Shown one piece after another: positions 1-12,772 of a stretch of DNA of 64,000 bases. Each line of letters opens with the position of its first letter. The stretch's first letter is position 1. The notes under the pieces were generated by a model that was not told where the DNA came from, made no database searches, and saw nothing but the letters and a program-made list of their open reading frames with translations. Source of the stretch: Trichoplax adhaerens (lineage: Eukaryota; Placozoa; Uniplacotomia; Trichoplacea; Trichoplacidae); assembly GCF_000150275.1 (NCBI RefSeq), contig NW_002060945.1, positions 7,837,219-7,901,218 on the forward strand. The letters run 5' to 3'. The position numbers and the translations under genes were made by a program.

Positions 1-22
1 TACTTAGGTTCTTCTCTCTCAG

Positions 23-3000
23 CTGAGGCATTACAATGCAAATGTAAGGCATGACGCCCTTGCTGGTATCAAGGATATTCTGTCCTCTCATGTAGAGTAT
101 GCCATCTCTAATCTGAGCCCTATCTTGGGCAAAATTACCGAATGCATGACTGATATCGATGCTCGAGTTAGACATGAATTGTTTATCATATTGAAACACC
201 TTTTATGTCAGCTCTCGTTATCAACATTGCAACCATTTTTCGCTTCAATGGTTGCTCGTCTATGTTGTGGTTTAACGCATATTGATTACAATATTCGGAT
301 AGATACTCTCAAAATATTAGATATCTTATTAGATCATTTTCCAGGTTTAGTAGCTCGTCATTCAAGAGATTTATTACCTATTATTGTCGATATTATTTCT
401 CAGCAGTGTAATACAACTAGCGCTCAAGGGCTAGCTAATACGCCAAACTCCCAAAGTAACGCACTCAGCCAAGCTAAGAGAGAGACCAAACAGCCATCCC
501 GGGCTCTAACAGTTAGATTAAGGGGCAAGCTAAATATTCATGAAATTCGTCACAAGGTGCTGCATCGCTTACGACGATTTCTTACATCACTTTATCGAGA
601 GAGTTATACTGATAGCAAGATCGAGGATAATGGAGCAAAAGAATATGATCGTATTGAGCAGAAATCATATGTCAAATTCAATTATCATACGTATTCTCAG
701 CAAGCCACTATCAAGTTTAACAGTCCTCCTGATTTTAGTACAGTTTTTGTAGCTCGTGATGAATTCAAGCAGTTTATTGATACCATCATGCCCCTCCTGA
801 CGAATATATGGTTAGAATGTAATCCCTCTAAATTAATACGCAAAGATACAGATGGAGATAAACTGCTGGAAATATTGATATCTTTAATGGAAGAAGTATT
901 ATTGGTAATGCAATTGTTATGCCAGGTATCTCGCGAACAACACGAACAATTCGGTAGGACAGGAGAAAATGGGTCTTATTCTAGTGTTACTCTGGAAAAG
1001 TATTTTAATGATATTGAGCAAAATATCTTTGGTCTTTTTCCATTAACGGCGATTGAAGTTAAAAAAGGGAGAAAGTACGTAAGATTATCACACAATTTTG
1101 TTCCAAAGGTTTTTCAATATTCTTTCTGGAATGATAGCATCCATTTATTCCCATTTGTTTATCTTACATTATATCTATAATGATTCGAGTAGGTCAAACA
1201 ACGATGAAAGCAAATCTTCCGACAAGTTCACCCTGCAATTGCTCAATTTGAATTTAATCATCTGCGATATTATGGTTTACTTCATTAATTTTATACCTCT
1301 TCAAAGATTATCTACTTGCGAACATATAGTCAGTTTTGCAATCAAAGCTTTGAAATCACGAGTATTACGTAATGCTCACGGGTTAATAGCCATTGCCGGC
1401 AATCTCTTGAAATCATTATCAAACAGGTTCGCACACGGAATACTTGCATTTTTAAATATTTTCAATCTTGTTCACTATTCGAGGATAACACCTTACGAAA
1501 TAATAATAATAATATTTACTCCTTGGCTGTCAAGATCTACTAATTTAGGCAAAGGGAAAGCATACGTGATCGATATCGTTGAAGCTATACGTCATTATTA
1601 TGGAAATAGCCATGAACATTCAAATTCTAAAATTCAATGTTTAAAACTCTTACAAGGTTTGCTCGATGAAGAGCAAAAAAATATCGTTTGTGGCGCAGGC
1701 AGGTTAGCTTATAATCATGCTTATGATTTAGATTTATTATCGATCGCATAAATCAAGTATTCTTATGAGCTTAAGCATGTTTGTAATACTCTTAGTTATA
1801 TAATGCCACAACTTGAAGACTGGTTAATTTCCCTGCCGCAAGATATACTAAGACCGGAATGGGAAGGATCCGCTTTAGAATCTGTTAGCATTAAAATAAT
1901 TAAATCCTGTCTATTATCAGGCCTTCACAACCAAACTCTGCTGATGCGTTTGAACGAATTGTTGATAGAGTATTTCGGTAAAATGCTTAAAGCAACCTTG
2001 TAGTTTATTTCCTTAATACATCCTGTGTTACTTATTCATTATTGTTCTACAAATTAATTATACTGTAATTGTTTGTTAGACTCTGCGACAGAAAAATTTT
2101 TAAAGATGCCTACGAATGTTCAACGACATTTTATCGAAATACTGTACTTTTGCGAAATTTTTCATAAGCAACTAGTGAAGGCATTAGCATCACGTTGTCA
2201 TGCTTTAGACAAGACTTCGTGTAATTATATGTTAGACATTCTATTCGATAGGTATGATACTAGAATATTATGTTAAGAATATTATCTACTATGCCTTGAC
2301 TGATTTTTTTTTCAACCGGATTTGATTTTTTAATAGGTTTAATAGTGAAAATACACCTTCGACTGCTACCGCGGTCAATTACTTCAGTTTTTTAATATCC
2401 ATTGTATCGGGTAATAATTCATAATAATATTAATTTTATGGTTGGATGCTTCTGACAAAATCAGTATTCTAGGAACTAATAGGCAGAAAATAGTAGAATG
2501 TGAAGGCCTTCTAGATGACCATTATACAAGGTATTAACATCCAATCATGACACTGTATTGTAATAGATAGAGACGTGGTGGATTTCTTGTCAATTATTTT
2601 TCCTTATTATTTAAAAAGTTATAGGTTTACTCCGATACTATATTGGAATCGAGAGGTAACATGATATTTGACAAACGTTATTCTTATTTATTTATAAATT
2701 CAATATTACTTTGTCATTTTTTTATAGTCCTTTATCTGCGATGATTCAGAGCTATCCGAGAAAGAATTTTGGGAAAGACATTGCTTGATATTAGAGGTTT
2801 TTATTCACTGTCACTAGCCATCACAATAATTTGTAGGATTAGTTAGTTATTATTGGGTGATCGACTGTGGATATCAAAGTCATTAACTGATTATATACAT
2901 TTTCAAAAGCACACAGCATGGCAGCTAAGACGTTTACATCAACATAAAGATTACATCGCAATATTCAATAGGGCCCTACTCGAATTACTGGTATATTTAT

Positions 3001-4076
3001 TACTAATAATGAATAAATATAGACTTTGTATACAGTGCAGAGCTGCTACTGGCTATATCATGCTAAGATATGGCATTATTATATGTTAGAATTCACATCC
3101 TTATTTCCCTATCCAAACCGCTATGGGTATGCTGAAATGTTTGGAAAGGTAGGTCTAAGACGAAATTAGGTTACTGCTATACATTATGGTTACATTTTGA
3201 CCTCTAATTCTTGTGAAGAACACTTATTGATACTTGTGAGTAAATGCTTATTATCATGCTTCTGTAGTTTAAAGACTGTATCGATCGATCAGGAAAATTC
3301 CTTCAATGACGTAACCCTATGGGCAAAACTTATGTTCTCATCAGTGTATGCAGTTTCGAATTACGATACAGGTATTAATACGCATATTTCTATCCAGTAC
3401 AATTAAGCCTTTTGCATACCAGATATTAGTCTTGAAAGGGAAATGTATAATATCATCCTAGAACTGGAATTAATTTGGCAGCCAGCTTTACTGGATCTTT
3501 GCATTACAATTTTGCGGGATCCGTCTTTTATGACCCAGTTTTTAAAGGTTTCGCTAAGTTATATACAAGGTATGGACTTGTTTAATAGTCTGTTTGGAAT
3601 GTTACTATTTTCATACTGCACAAGATGATAAGGCAATACAGTGCCCTTTCGAAGCAAAACTGCAGCAATTTATATTGTGCATAAGTACTTATAAATATAA
3701 TAGTTTATACTAATGCTTTCGCCAGTTCTACAGTACTACCCTTTGGATTATTTTGATCACTAGAATCAGATGTAAATGAAGTATTCGCGATATCCAAAGT
3801 CTATCAACGCTTGCTAGGAGTTTTCGATCTTCACGATAGTTTAATTTTAAACCGGCAGCTACTCAAGGATCTTCTAACCGCAATGAAGGTATCTTAACTT
3901 TATTAACGCTAATCGTAATTGCATTACTGATCTAGAGACTATCCCATAAAAGGCACTACAATTTCCATAATTTTCAACATTGCTTTAATTCATAGGCTGT
4001 TCCTGGCGAAGATAAAATGTCGTATGTTCTGACAAAGTTAGACTACGATATTTCTCTTATAACCGCAAAAAGTTGA
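23..4076 (+). CDS. TEX10: TEX10/Ipi1-like protein, 3' part (5' end outside window)
   Basis: TEX10 (yeast Ipi1) belongs to the Rix1/PELP1 complex that works in late nuclear maturation of the large ribosomal subunit. An acceptor (ctctcag) precedes position 23; the exon opens with LRHYNANVRHDALAGIKDIL, the N-terminal helical-repeat signature of the family, and stays open to about 1074-1078, where gtacgt/gtaagat offers a donor. Further exon-like pieces in similar helical sequence follow near 1193-1500, 1803-2003, 2075-2248, 2337-2410, 2728-2798, 3250-3371, 3430-3547 and 3770-3888. The last exon, 3996-4076, reads AVPGEDKMSYVLTKLDYDIS and ends in TGA. The N-terminal assignment is firm. The middle exons (1.1-3.2 kb) are approximate because I could not join every phase. 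The start codon lies upstream of the window. The gene converges on the SWEET gene. Confidence 0.8.
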
Positions 4077-4671
4077 AATATAATTTTTATTAATTATTTG
4101 AAGCTTTTATCTACGAATTATCCGTTAATATGATATGTACACATTAAACCGGTATTAATATGACAACTGAATACATTCAGGTACAATTTTAACCATCATC
4201 ACCTCCTAATCGATTACTATTTCAATGAACAATGAAAATAAATTCGTTCAAGTTATTAACATGATATACACATTGCTTTATTGATTACAACAATTTTCTT
4301 TTATCAAGAATATGGAAAAATTAGATAAACGCATCTATTCCTATCAATTCAAAATGAACCATTTTATTATGTACAGTACATTCAGGTTACTATTTGTTCA
4401 TTGTGTAATATTCAAATATTCTAAATCGACATACAAATCACGTATCAACTGTCCTAGGCAGATATCTAAAAACCTACAAAACTACCATGAAGTGAATATC
4501 TAATTATAAGTTAAGTTATTGGGGCAAAATAAATGAAATTTACAGTAGCAATCTACACAGACAACTTTTTAATCATCGGAAAATGCGTCTCAGAATTCAC
4601 ACATATGGAGAATCTGTACACGTCTCAGAGATCAATTTAGAAATTTCCCAATTAAATTTTCCATTACCGTA
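4077..4671. other. Convergent intergenic spacer TEX10 / SWEET
   Basis: About 600 bp between the two stop codons. AT-rich, with an AATAAA near 4236 that could end the TEX10 transcript. A 63-codon open frame at 4312-4503 has no recognisable content. Nothing else is seen. Confidence 0.6.
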
Positions 4672-6580
4672 CTATATTGGTATTTGTTTGTCAGTTTTGG
4701 ATGATTCAACACGATACCGAAAGAATAACACAAGCTGTAAAACACCAAGTACTACACCAATTGTATTTGGAATCTGAAGAGTCAAAAAATTTTATCGATA
4801 TTTTCAAATAAGACTATAACCGTATGCCATTCATTCTACCAGCATGCACAGTTCTACGGGTATAAAATCATTCAATTACATCGCTATGTCATTACTTACC
4901 ATGACAAATTGATTGCCGATAATATAGCCGTACGCACCCCATTCGAAGGATACTAGTGCATTAGCTAAACACAAAGATAGCTGCATACTTTCACTACTGT
5001 TATTTCGGATGACTTTTAGCTGTAATCACGCGAAGATTAGCAATCGTGTTACTGAAATATCATGATAAAAGCATCGTAGATATGCTACTGTAACAATAAC
5101 CATAATTTGCCAAAAAACTAGCAACTACTATTTCAATTTGAATTTTATCGCTCTTACCGCCGAGGCTAAGGGTGACCCATACATTATGATGGTTGTAAGA
5201 GAACAGATTATACCTAATAGGTTCAAGGCAACGTCATAACTACTGATGCCATATTTTACATAGGCTAATACTGAGAGTATAAAAGCTCCGGCATAAAGTG
5301 TCATTCTATTGATTGAACTCTAGAAGAATGATTCAAAAATAACTAATGTTATTCCGATGACCCAAGATGGCTTGATTTATGAAGATAGGAACTTTAGTAA
5401 AAGGGTTGGTTGTACCCAAGTTTACTAGCATAAGTGATAATATTACTCAAGTACCGCAATAACATAATCGATTTAAACAGCTGTATTATCAACATTTATG
5501 ATACTGTACTGGAATCCAATGGTAGCTCATAGATAAATTTATGCTTGTATTACGATTATGTGCATAAATAAATAATATTAGAAAGAACAAGTGCAAATTC
5601 TGCTTTCCTACCTTGTTACTAAGATGCACGTAATAGATTACTGCATAAATAGATTCTAAGACAACACCAATAACATTAACTATGGTTAAAGCTTTATCTT
5701 GCAATAGCATTCCATACTTTAGCCAAAGAGTACAACTGTAACAATAAAATTGAAAGCATACGAAGCAATTTAGGTATCAGTAACTATAAAAAAATTGATT
5801 TTACTACATTAATTTAGCAAAGGCATCAGTTGTAATACAGTCGTTATAAATCCACTCTGGAAAGCTAGATTGACGCTTACCTAGTCAAGCATGCCAGGAT
5901 TGGAAAGTAGGGAACGTTGGAAGAACTACCATTTTTAAAAATTTTGTTGCATGTTTGACTGAATAGATTCAAAGTAGTGATTGATTATTTTAGAGTTAAA
6001 ATTTTACTCTTTATTCCAGTATCTATATTTATCATAGCATTTATTCATGATACGAGTAAAGATATGAATTAATTGTAGTAAAACTTTTTTAGGCTTTAAG
6101 AGCTACTATTATAGACTTTGACTTAGTAAAAGTAATACAATACCACATGGTTATGAGCTTCAGGGAGTCAGTGATTAATACAATTAATGATCATAAAACA
6201 AGACCATTGCAAACAGTAGTACGTGCAGAATGTTGTAAATGTCAACTATTTGCAAAAGGGGAATTTATGGTGGTATTATATTAATTTTAAGCGTAAATTG
6301 GAAACAGAATCCCTTTCGAACTACAGTAGTATTTTTAGTGATCGGCACGGTTGTTAAATGCTTCCTAGTCCTGCGTTGTAGCGGCTTACACTTGAAGAGC
6401 AGTAATTTTCAAAGTTTCCAACAACGATAGCCAATGTAACAATCGTATTGATGGAAGTCGATAGAAACACCTCCACGGTACTTCTATGCTACTTAGTATA
6501 ACTTTGTAGCTAGGCCGAGTCTGATTTGTAACACATGAATTGTGCGAGCAGGTTTGCGACATATTTGGAGATAGCGACAT
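4672..6580 (-). CDS. SLC50A1: SWEET-family sugar transporter (SLC50A1-like)
   Basis: SWEETs are seven-helix uniporters (two three-helix MtN3/saliva repeats plus a linker helix) moving sugars across plasma or Golgi membranes. Six phase-compatible exons on the minus strand: 6390-6580, 5881-5958, 5612-5735, 5158-5319, 4900-5019 and 4672-4773, giving 258 residues. Family marks: KIFKNGSSSNVPYFPILACL after helix 1, the first-repeat WLKYG and VNVIG (counterparts of WLSYG and VNTVG in human SLC50A1), then in the second repeat MYGSPLASA followed by KVIRNNSSESM (human: MYLSPLADLAKVIQTKS), FEWGAYGYIIGNQF and a final IPNTIGVVLGVLQLVLFFRY helix. The tail is short and ends TDKQIPI. The 5' end is the weak part: exon 1 is placed by splice phase, and its ATG at 6580 gives an unusually long N-terminus before helix 1, so the true start may lie in another upstream exon. 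Confidence 0.88.
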
Positions 6581-7575
6581 TAAATTTCCTTACTGTCTCT
6601 GCTTCATCTCGACAATAATATACAGTACAGTAGTGCAACTCCTAACTACACTATATGTACTAAACGTATATAGTTGTAGAATAATCGATTTACAGTCGTT
6701 ATCATTGGTTTGACTCACGATTGAGAAATAATGAGTGAAAAATTCAAATTACAGCACAACCTCTTGTATATTTTTTACAGCCTCAGTTTGAAACTGAAAG
6801 ATCTCTGACATAATAATAATAATGGACAATTACAGTACGAGTCTGTAAACCGATCTATGATAATCACCGTTAACCACAGTAAGTACTCTAACTCACGTTC
6901 ACATTGAATACCCCCAAAATATAATCCTACAAGTAAATTATTGCAACTATCCCTAGCATATCCGAGAAAGATGACTTGAGTAAGATATACGATTATTCCC
7001 TGAAATCAGGTCATTTCTAGTTCGCACGTTACCGTAAGCAGTCGGATAAGTACTATCATTAGTTTATGCACGGAGACGAGATTTCTTCTAATCCCTACTT
7101 AAAGTAGATAGTGATTTTACTAAAGAAAGAGCCATGTACAATTGCACATGGTACTGTTTATTAAGCGTAGTCTCGATTACTCTATCATCGATGTATTAGC
7201 ATTGATTGTATGTAATAAAGCAGTCGTGTATGATGAATGGGGCTCGGTCGTCCCCAGCTACAAATGACGATCAAGGAGAATATCCTCAGGCAATACAAAT
7301 GGATCGTGTTTAGTTGAAGAATTGATGAGAATAGCAGATGGAGATAGTTGAGATATCATGACGAGCAATAAAATATTTATAGATTGTTGACTGGTTTCTA
7401 CAATAGTAGATTGGACAATGAAGAAGAATATCACGTTGAAAGTGAACAGGATTGAATGTTCTATGACGAAATGACATGATCGTTGCAAGTGTCCTTGAAA
7501 AGCAGTTCAGACACACCATGCATCAAGGTGCCACACAGGCTAAAGATATAAGATAGCCAACAGCCATATTTATAT

Positions 7576-7592
7576 CCCCCCCCCAAAAAAAA
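7576..7592. repeat. Homopolymer junction C9A8
   Basis: Nine C (7576-7584) followed directly by eight A (7585-7592) in intergenic DNA. Such runs are prone to length error in assemblies. Confidence 0.9.
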
Positions 7593-8185
7593 TGTGAATG
7601 GATGTGTGTTCCATCTTCATAATTCAGTAGGCTACCGTCGCTTTGAATAACAGCTATCGCTACCTGAGCGCACTTATAGTGGGACATGATATTATACCGA
7701 CGATATCGCCGTGAACATCCTCTTACAACGTGGTATGAATAAAATGGTGACTTGTTGCATTATTCTTTTTAACTACAGGCGATTTTAATGATGTTCGAAA
7801 GAATTTAAATGTGATATCTATCTTGTTGAATAAGTGAACAAGTGGATCTTACATTCCGGTTAAATAGAGGCCTATCGTTGACAAAGTTGCCATCCAAGCG
7901 AAATAATCGGAAGGTTGCATGATTGCTAGCCAATCGATGTTTACGTCCTGTCTTGCTTAGTTCAAGTCATACAAGATTGGCTTGGATAAAAGTCAACCAA
8001 GGTAAAATGGACCACAACAGGTTCAAATTGTCTCCTGTAAAATGGAAATAGGGCAGTATTAAGCCAGTCAATGATGTTTCAAATCAATAGAAATCATCGA
8101 TCACCAAGCAACCGATGGACTTCCCGTTTCGACTTTCGAGCAACCCCATGACAGGTTTCGGATAGATGAATTCATGAGTTGTGCT

Positions 8186-8226
8186 ACAGTACTGTACTGT
8201 ACACTGTACAGTATGTACTGTACACT
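8186..8226. repeat. GTAC palindromic simple-repeat cluster
   Basis: Run of TACAGTACTGTACTGTACA-type sequence, largely self-complementary, in the SWEET/SPC25 intergenic region. Confidence 0.85.
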
Positions 8227-9271
8227 CTGCCGTCGCCGTTGTGACGTTCCTTCCACAGTTGATATGAGTGGCCTGGCCATACTGTATTCACCTTACTAAC
8301 GACTGCGCACTCTCGATCTGACCAATCCACCAGGGACTAGACAGAGAGGGATGATCTGAGCAAACAAATATAAATCGCAACTAAAACGCATTGAATGAAG
8401 TACTTGTAATCCCCGCTTTGTCTGCCTTCATCTCTCCAATCATGCATTAATAGGAACGAGGGGGGCTTGGCATATTTTGGGGTTATTCTACTCTACACTA
8501 CTTCTGAAAGCGAATTTGAGACACATTGGTTTCCGTTGAGATGATGAGGAAAATACAGTAGTCAGCCGTCTCCTTTTTAGTACACCGAATCACTGTTCTC
8601 GATCGCACTTTTTCTACTGACGGGTGTAGTGCTCTCGTAACTGGATGCTTCTCTACAGTATATGCAATTTCCTTGAATAGTAAAATCATGGACTAAATCT
8701 GGAGTTAGTTCAATCGGAAACAGTAACGTAGGGTAAACAATCGTTGATTCGGACTTTATCGTAAGTGGTGAAAAAAAGCCCCCTAACAAGAGGTAAACAC
8801 AGTGCACTGTATCATGACTGGACTACTGTACGAGTAGTAGTGGCGTACTTGACTTCCAGGTACAATATGTTGTAGTGGTCAGTCGTCAACTGATCATGGA
8901 CTCCTGGAAGAAAGACATGGGCCAACCCTACCCTCGGACAGACGGACTTTCCTTACCCAATGATGTCTAGTAAATGTCGAAAAATGCCTACTTACTGTAG
9001 TATAAATCTTCCGTGGCTATTTTCGAAATCTTTGGTACTAATTTAAATAACATCTACGATTATATATAGAACTGTTTCCAAGCAAAACTTAGTCATGGAT
9101 AATAAGATTAAGATTGAAGCTAATATTGCTGAATGAGAAAAAACCAGTCCATTGAAAATCGACCGTTCGTATACTAATGTAATGTCATAACGAAGTGTTT
9201 GAAACAATATTTTCATGAAATGAGGCCGAAAGGTCTGTCCGTCCAAGAATGCTGATTCCAGGCCTTCTTCG

Positions 9272-9326
9272 AGTACTGTACACTGTACCTTACAGTAAAA
9301 AGTACTGTATCAGAAGTACTGTACGA
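9272..9326. repeat. GTAC palindromic simple-repeat cluster upstream of SPC25
   Basis: GAGTACTGTACACTGTACC, then AGTACTGTATC and AGTACTGTACG in 55 bp, ending about 250 bp before the SPC25 ATG. Confidence 0.8.
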
Positions 9327-9578
9327 TATGACGTCACTTTGGTATCGAGAAACCGTTAAACAACGGTAGACCGGAGAAGGTCCGGTTCGGTCCGGTTCGA
9401 TTCGATCCCTTTATGGTCTATATTACAGCGGTAAAATTCAAATTGAAGACTATACAGTGTGCGGTACAATCCTGCGGCATCATACTGTGACATCAGGAAA
9501 TACGGGAAAATATTCATTCTAGCAAGCAGAACCGCAAGCGATTGTTGTCGTAGTGGTGGACCAACGGTTAAATCCATC

Positions 9579-12212
9579 ATGGAGAACGCAACATTTCAAG
9601 GAATTCAAGCCTCTCAGTTAGAATATCACCTGAATCTTGTTAAAGAGAAGTATAGGAATGAATTCTTGACTCCATTGAATGAAAATTTGGAAAATTCACT
9701 TGAAGAAGCGGATTGCCAGTTAGAAAATTATAAAAGTAAGTAGGGATTCTCTTTTGCCATGTTCCATTGGTTCAACTTGGTTGACAGTGTTGAAGGGGAC
9801 AAAAAACACCAAACTTAATCCACTCAATTCTCACCAGTACATATTCTACGAGGGATCATGAGCTACATGATTATCATTGATTTTTAAATCGATCTAATAC
9901 TATATGAAGGGATTCTATTGTAGTATAATACTTCCTTTTATACCAGAAAATAGAGAGGACACGATTCAAAATCTTGCAACGATCCTTGGGTGATTGCACT
10001 CGACGTTTTGCCATTGATTTCCATTCGTGTTGACATTTTCATCAATGCCTTTAGGACGACATTGAATAGGCTATCAATGACAACATGCTATACGATAATG
10101 TGCCAGTGATTAGTTATTCAGGGAATGGCAATCAATTTACAACGTTGCAATAGATTAGATCGAAGCTTAACCCTCTATATGCATTGCAACCACAATCTAT
10201 AATATTTGAATTTGTTATTTCAAACAACTACCAAGTACTACACTACTGTACTGTATGCGCGCACTCCATGCATTCTGAAAGTTACCAATGAGACATACAT
10301 GAACGATTAACCATCTCCAAGGTATTACAGCACCCTTATTTGCTCGCGCTTTATACTGCAACTCTTTGCCATTTATAAAAAATGAATTATTACAAACTCT
10401 CAAATGATGTGGTAGTAAATTAAAATAGAAAAGATCAATGTTGACATACGTACGTGGACGTCCCGTAGAATTCAACAATTTTTTATTATATAATTATTAC
10501 AGGTCTGGCTAGCGATTATAATGAAATCATAAATGATGCTAGGCGTGAAAATCTCCGTCGTCAACGAGGTAAGTCTAGATGTACTCTGTAGTGTACAAAA
10601 ATTGACACAAAATCTCCTCCTCACTTGATCCCAGTGCTGTACTATCGAGATAATAGAAAAATTTAGAATTCAAGCTCGCACACTATTGCAATTATACTCG
10701 TATAGATCTATAGTATATATATATATGTATTATCACGGACTACCCTACAATTACATCTTCATGTTCATAAAACTGACGATGATAGAACTTATACTCATCA
10801 AGCCAGTTGCCCAGGCCTAAGTCCACGCTACCGCCACTTAAAACAGATCGATAAAATCATCAATGGACCAATCTGTTTTCAGTGGACTTAACTGATCCTA
10901 CTGTACGGTGTAATGCTAGTCATTGCTGATAGTTGAGCCTACCACATTCCTGTTTTTTACAGAAATAAAGAAACAAGGTCGCAACAAAATTACTCATTTA
11001 AATTCAAAAATTTACCAAGAAGAATCAAATTTGCAACAAGTTGAAGTCAAAAATGAACAAATACAAATGCGCTTAAAGCAAGTCCCTACAGAAATACAGG
11101 AAGAAAAAGAACGTAAGAGTTTGCTTTGATTTTGCTATTGAACAAACTGGCTAATAGTTGCGTTTGTAATAGTATCGCTTTACAGTAGATACTGTATAGA
11201 AATATTAGAAATCGATTATAGCTTTCGGATAGTAAATATGAGTTAAAAGAGATTCTATCGAAGCTTCATTTCAATATCAAATTCTTTACCAAATGCTAAT
11301 TCATTTTTCATACATATTTGGTATGGTAAGAAAAGGACAGATTTTTAGATTTACATTTCTTGCTATTATTATTTTTATCACTAAAGTTTAAACAGAAATA
11401 ACAGCGCAAGATATTATGATCGTTCAAAGTTGACATATATAATAGTCTAGGTTGTTAAACATATGAAACCAAACCATGTGATAAATCAATACCGCATTTT
11501 TGCTATTCTATACGATGCACAGTGACATATAGAACTCTGATTTAAAGTGAAAACTTCTTTACCCTTAGTAAAAACTGACATTGTTTTGATATATTCATTA
11601 ATGCAGAGATTTCATCCGTGCGCGAGGCAGCAAAGATTACTAATGTCGAATTTTATGCAAAAGCTGTAAAAATGTTTCAAGAGCGACTAGGTCTAAAGAT
11701 TGAAAAGACGAAAGGTAGTATAATACTTGGCATTTTTCTTACTTTGATATAGATTCAGTTGTAAGAAATTTCGTAGAACTATCATAAAATTAAACGCTAG
11801 TCTTACTCTGTAGATAAGAAAATGAAGTTCATCTATACTAGAATAGATCCCAACGATGATCAGAAAGAATTTTGCGTTAGTTTTGGAATTGACAGCCTTA
11901 GTAAGCAATACTATGGTAAGCCTGGTATAACAAACATATGTATGCAGCTCAATCTGTAAATCAAGAAAATGCAAACTACACCTATTGCTATTCACATCAC
12001 ATTGTATATACTGTAGATCATATATAATATAATTTATATGCTAACTTTCACTTATTTATGTAGTGGTTGAAAGTGTGCCAAGCGTTTCTGGACTGCAGTC
12101 GCTCATCGATCAAATTAATCGTTCTGGAAATTTAAGAATCTTCGTTAAAGGCGTGCGAAGTTTGTTTCAAGAATATGTAAATAATCCGGTAGATAGACCA
12201 CAACAATTGTAA
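9579..12212 (+). CDS. SPC25: Kinetochore protein SPC25 (Ndc80 complex subunit)
   Basis: SPC25 pairs with SPC24 to form the centromere-proximal end of the Ndc80 complex that links kinetochores to microtubules. Six exons with fully compatible phases: 9579-9735, 10503-10568, 10963-11112, 11607-11714, 11814-11915 and 12064-12212, giving 243 residues (human about 224). Residues 1 to about 140 are charged, heptad-like coiled coil (for example ESNLQQVEVKNEQIQMRLKQ). The C-terminal globular domain carries the family hallmark MKFIYTRIDPNDDQKEFCV, then SVSGLQSLIDQINRSGNLRI and a final helix FVKGVRSLFQEYV, the layout of the Spc25 RWD fold. The start Met is the ATG in MENATFQGIQ. An upstream in-frame extension to 9459 exists but lacks coiled-coil character. 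AATAAA at 12274-12279 suits the 3' end. The gene is convergent with DCTN2. Confidence 0.93.
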
Positions 12213-12772
12213 CTTAAGTATTGTAGTAATAACTTATTCTGCTTTGGCGTGCATATTATATCAAACATTCGAAAATAAATCATAAGTTACAATTCTTACT
12301 TAAAAACAATTGCAAAAAATTTGTACGTATAGTTTATTAGCCTGTGTAAGAAAAATTTTCAAAATACATTTAGGTGTCAGACAAACAAGTACAAGAAAAT
12401 ATTACAGCACCGTAATAGATTGAACATAACAAAATTTTAAACGCTAATATAGTTCTTAATATTAAACAATCAGCAGTTCACTTAGTATGCTGAAAGTAAT
12501 AAATATAGATTAGATTTTATCTTCTACTTCTATCCTTAAACTTGTAAATTGACGATTGATCCTAAATGCAGTAATCATTGCATTCTAGGATAGTGTAACT
12601 AAAAAAACTCACTCGAATAAAATAATGAAGCAAAATGACAACAGAGAAGACATTATAGGATATTTATGCTACCTTCATGTGTTCGTGTCACAACTATGTC
12701 GAACACTGCGCTATTAATATATTACTGAAGCAATATTTACTGTACAGTACCTAAATAACCTAAATATCAATC
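12213..12772. other. Convergent spacer SPC25 / DCTN2
   Basis: 560 bp holding both 3' untranslated regions. It carries the SPC25 AATAAA at 12274-12279 and TTTATT-type signals for the minus strand. No open frame of note. Confidence 0.6.

Larger units (their letters stand above)
6581..9578. other. Intergenic region between SWEET (-) and SPC25 (+)
   Basis: Three kilobases with only short non-convincing open frames on the minus strand (for example 7258-7488 and 8577-8807). It contains a C9A8 homopolymer junction at 7576-7592 and two clusters of GTAC-type palindromic simple repeat (8186-8226 and 9272-9326), the second about 250 bp upstream of the SPC25 start. It probably holds both divergent promoters. 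No transposon ends were seen. Confidence 0.5.

Noticed and set aside
7258-9246. Several 60-76-codon minus-strand frames as a possible gene
   Set aside because: No shared frame, splice logic or motif. Length is within chance expectation for this composition.
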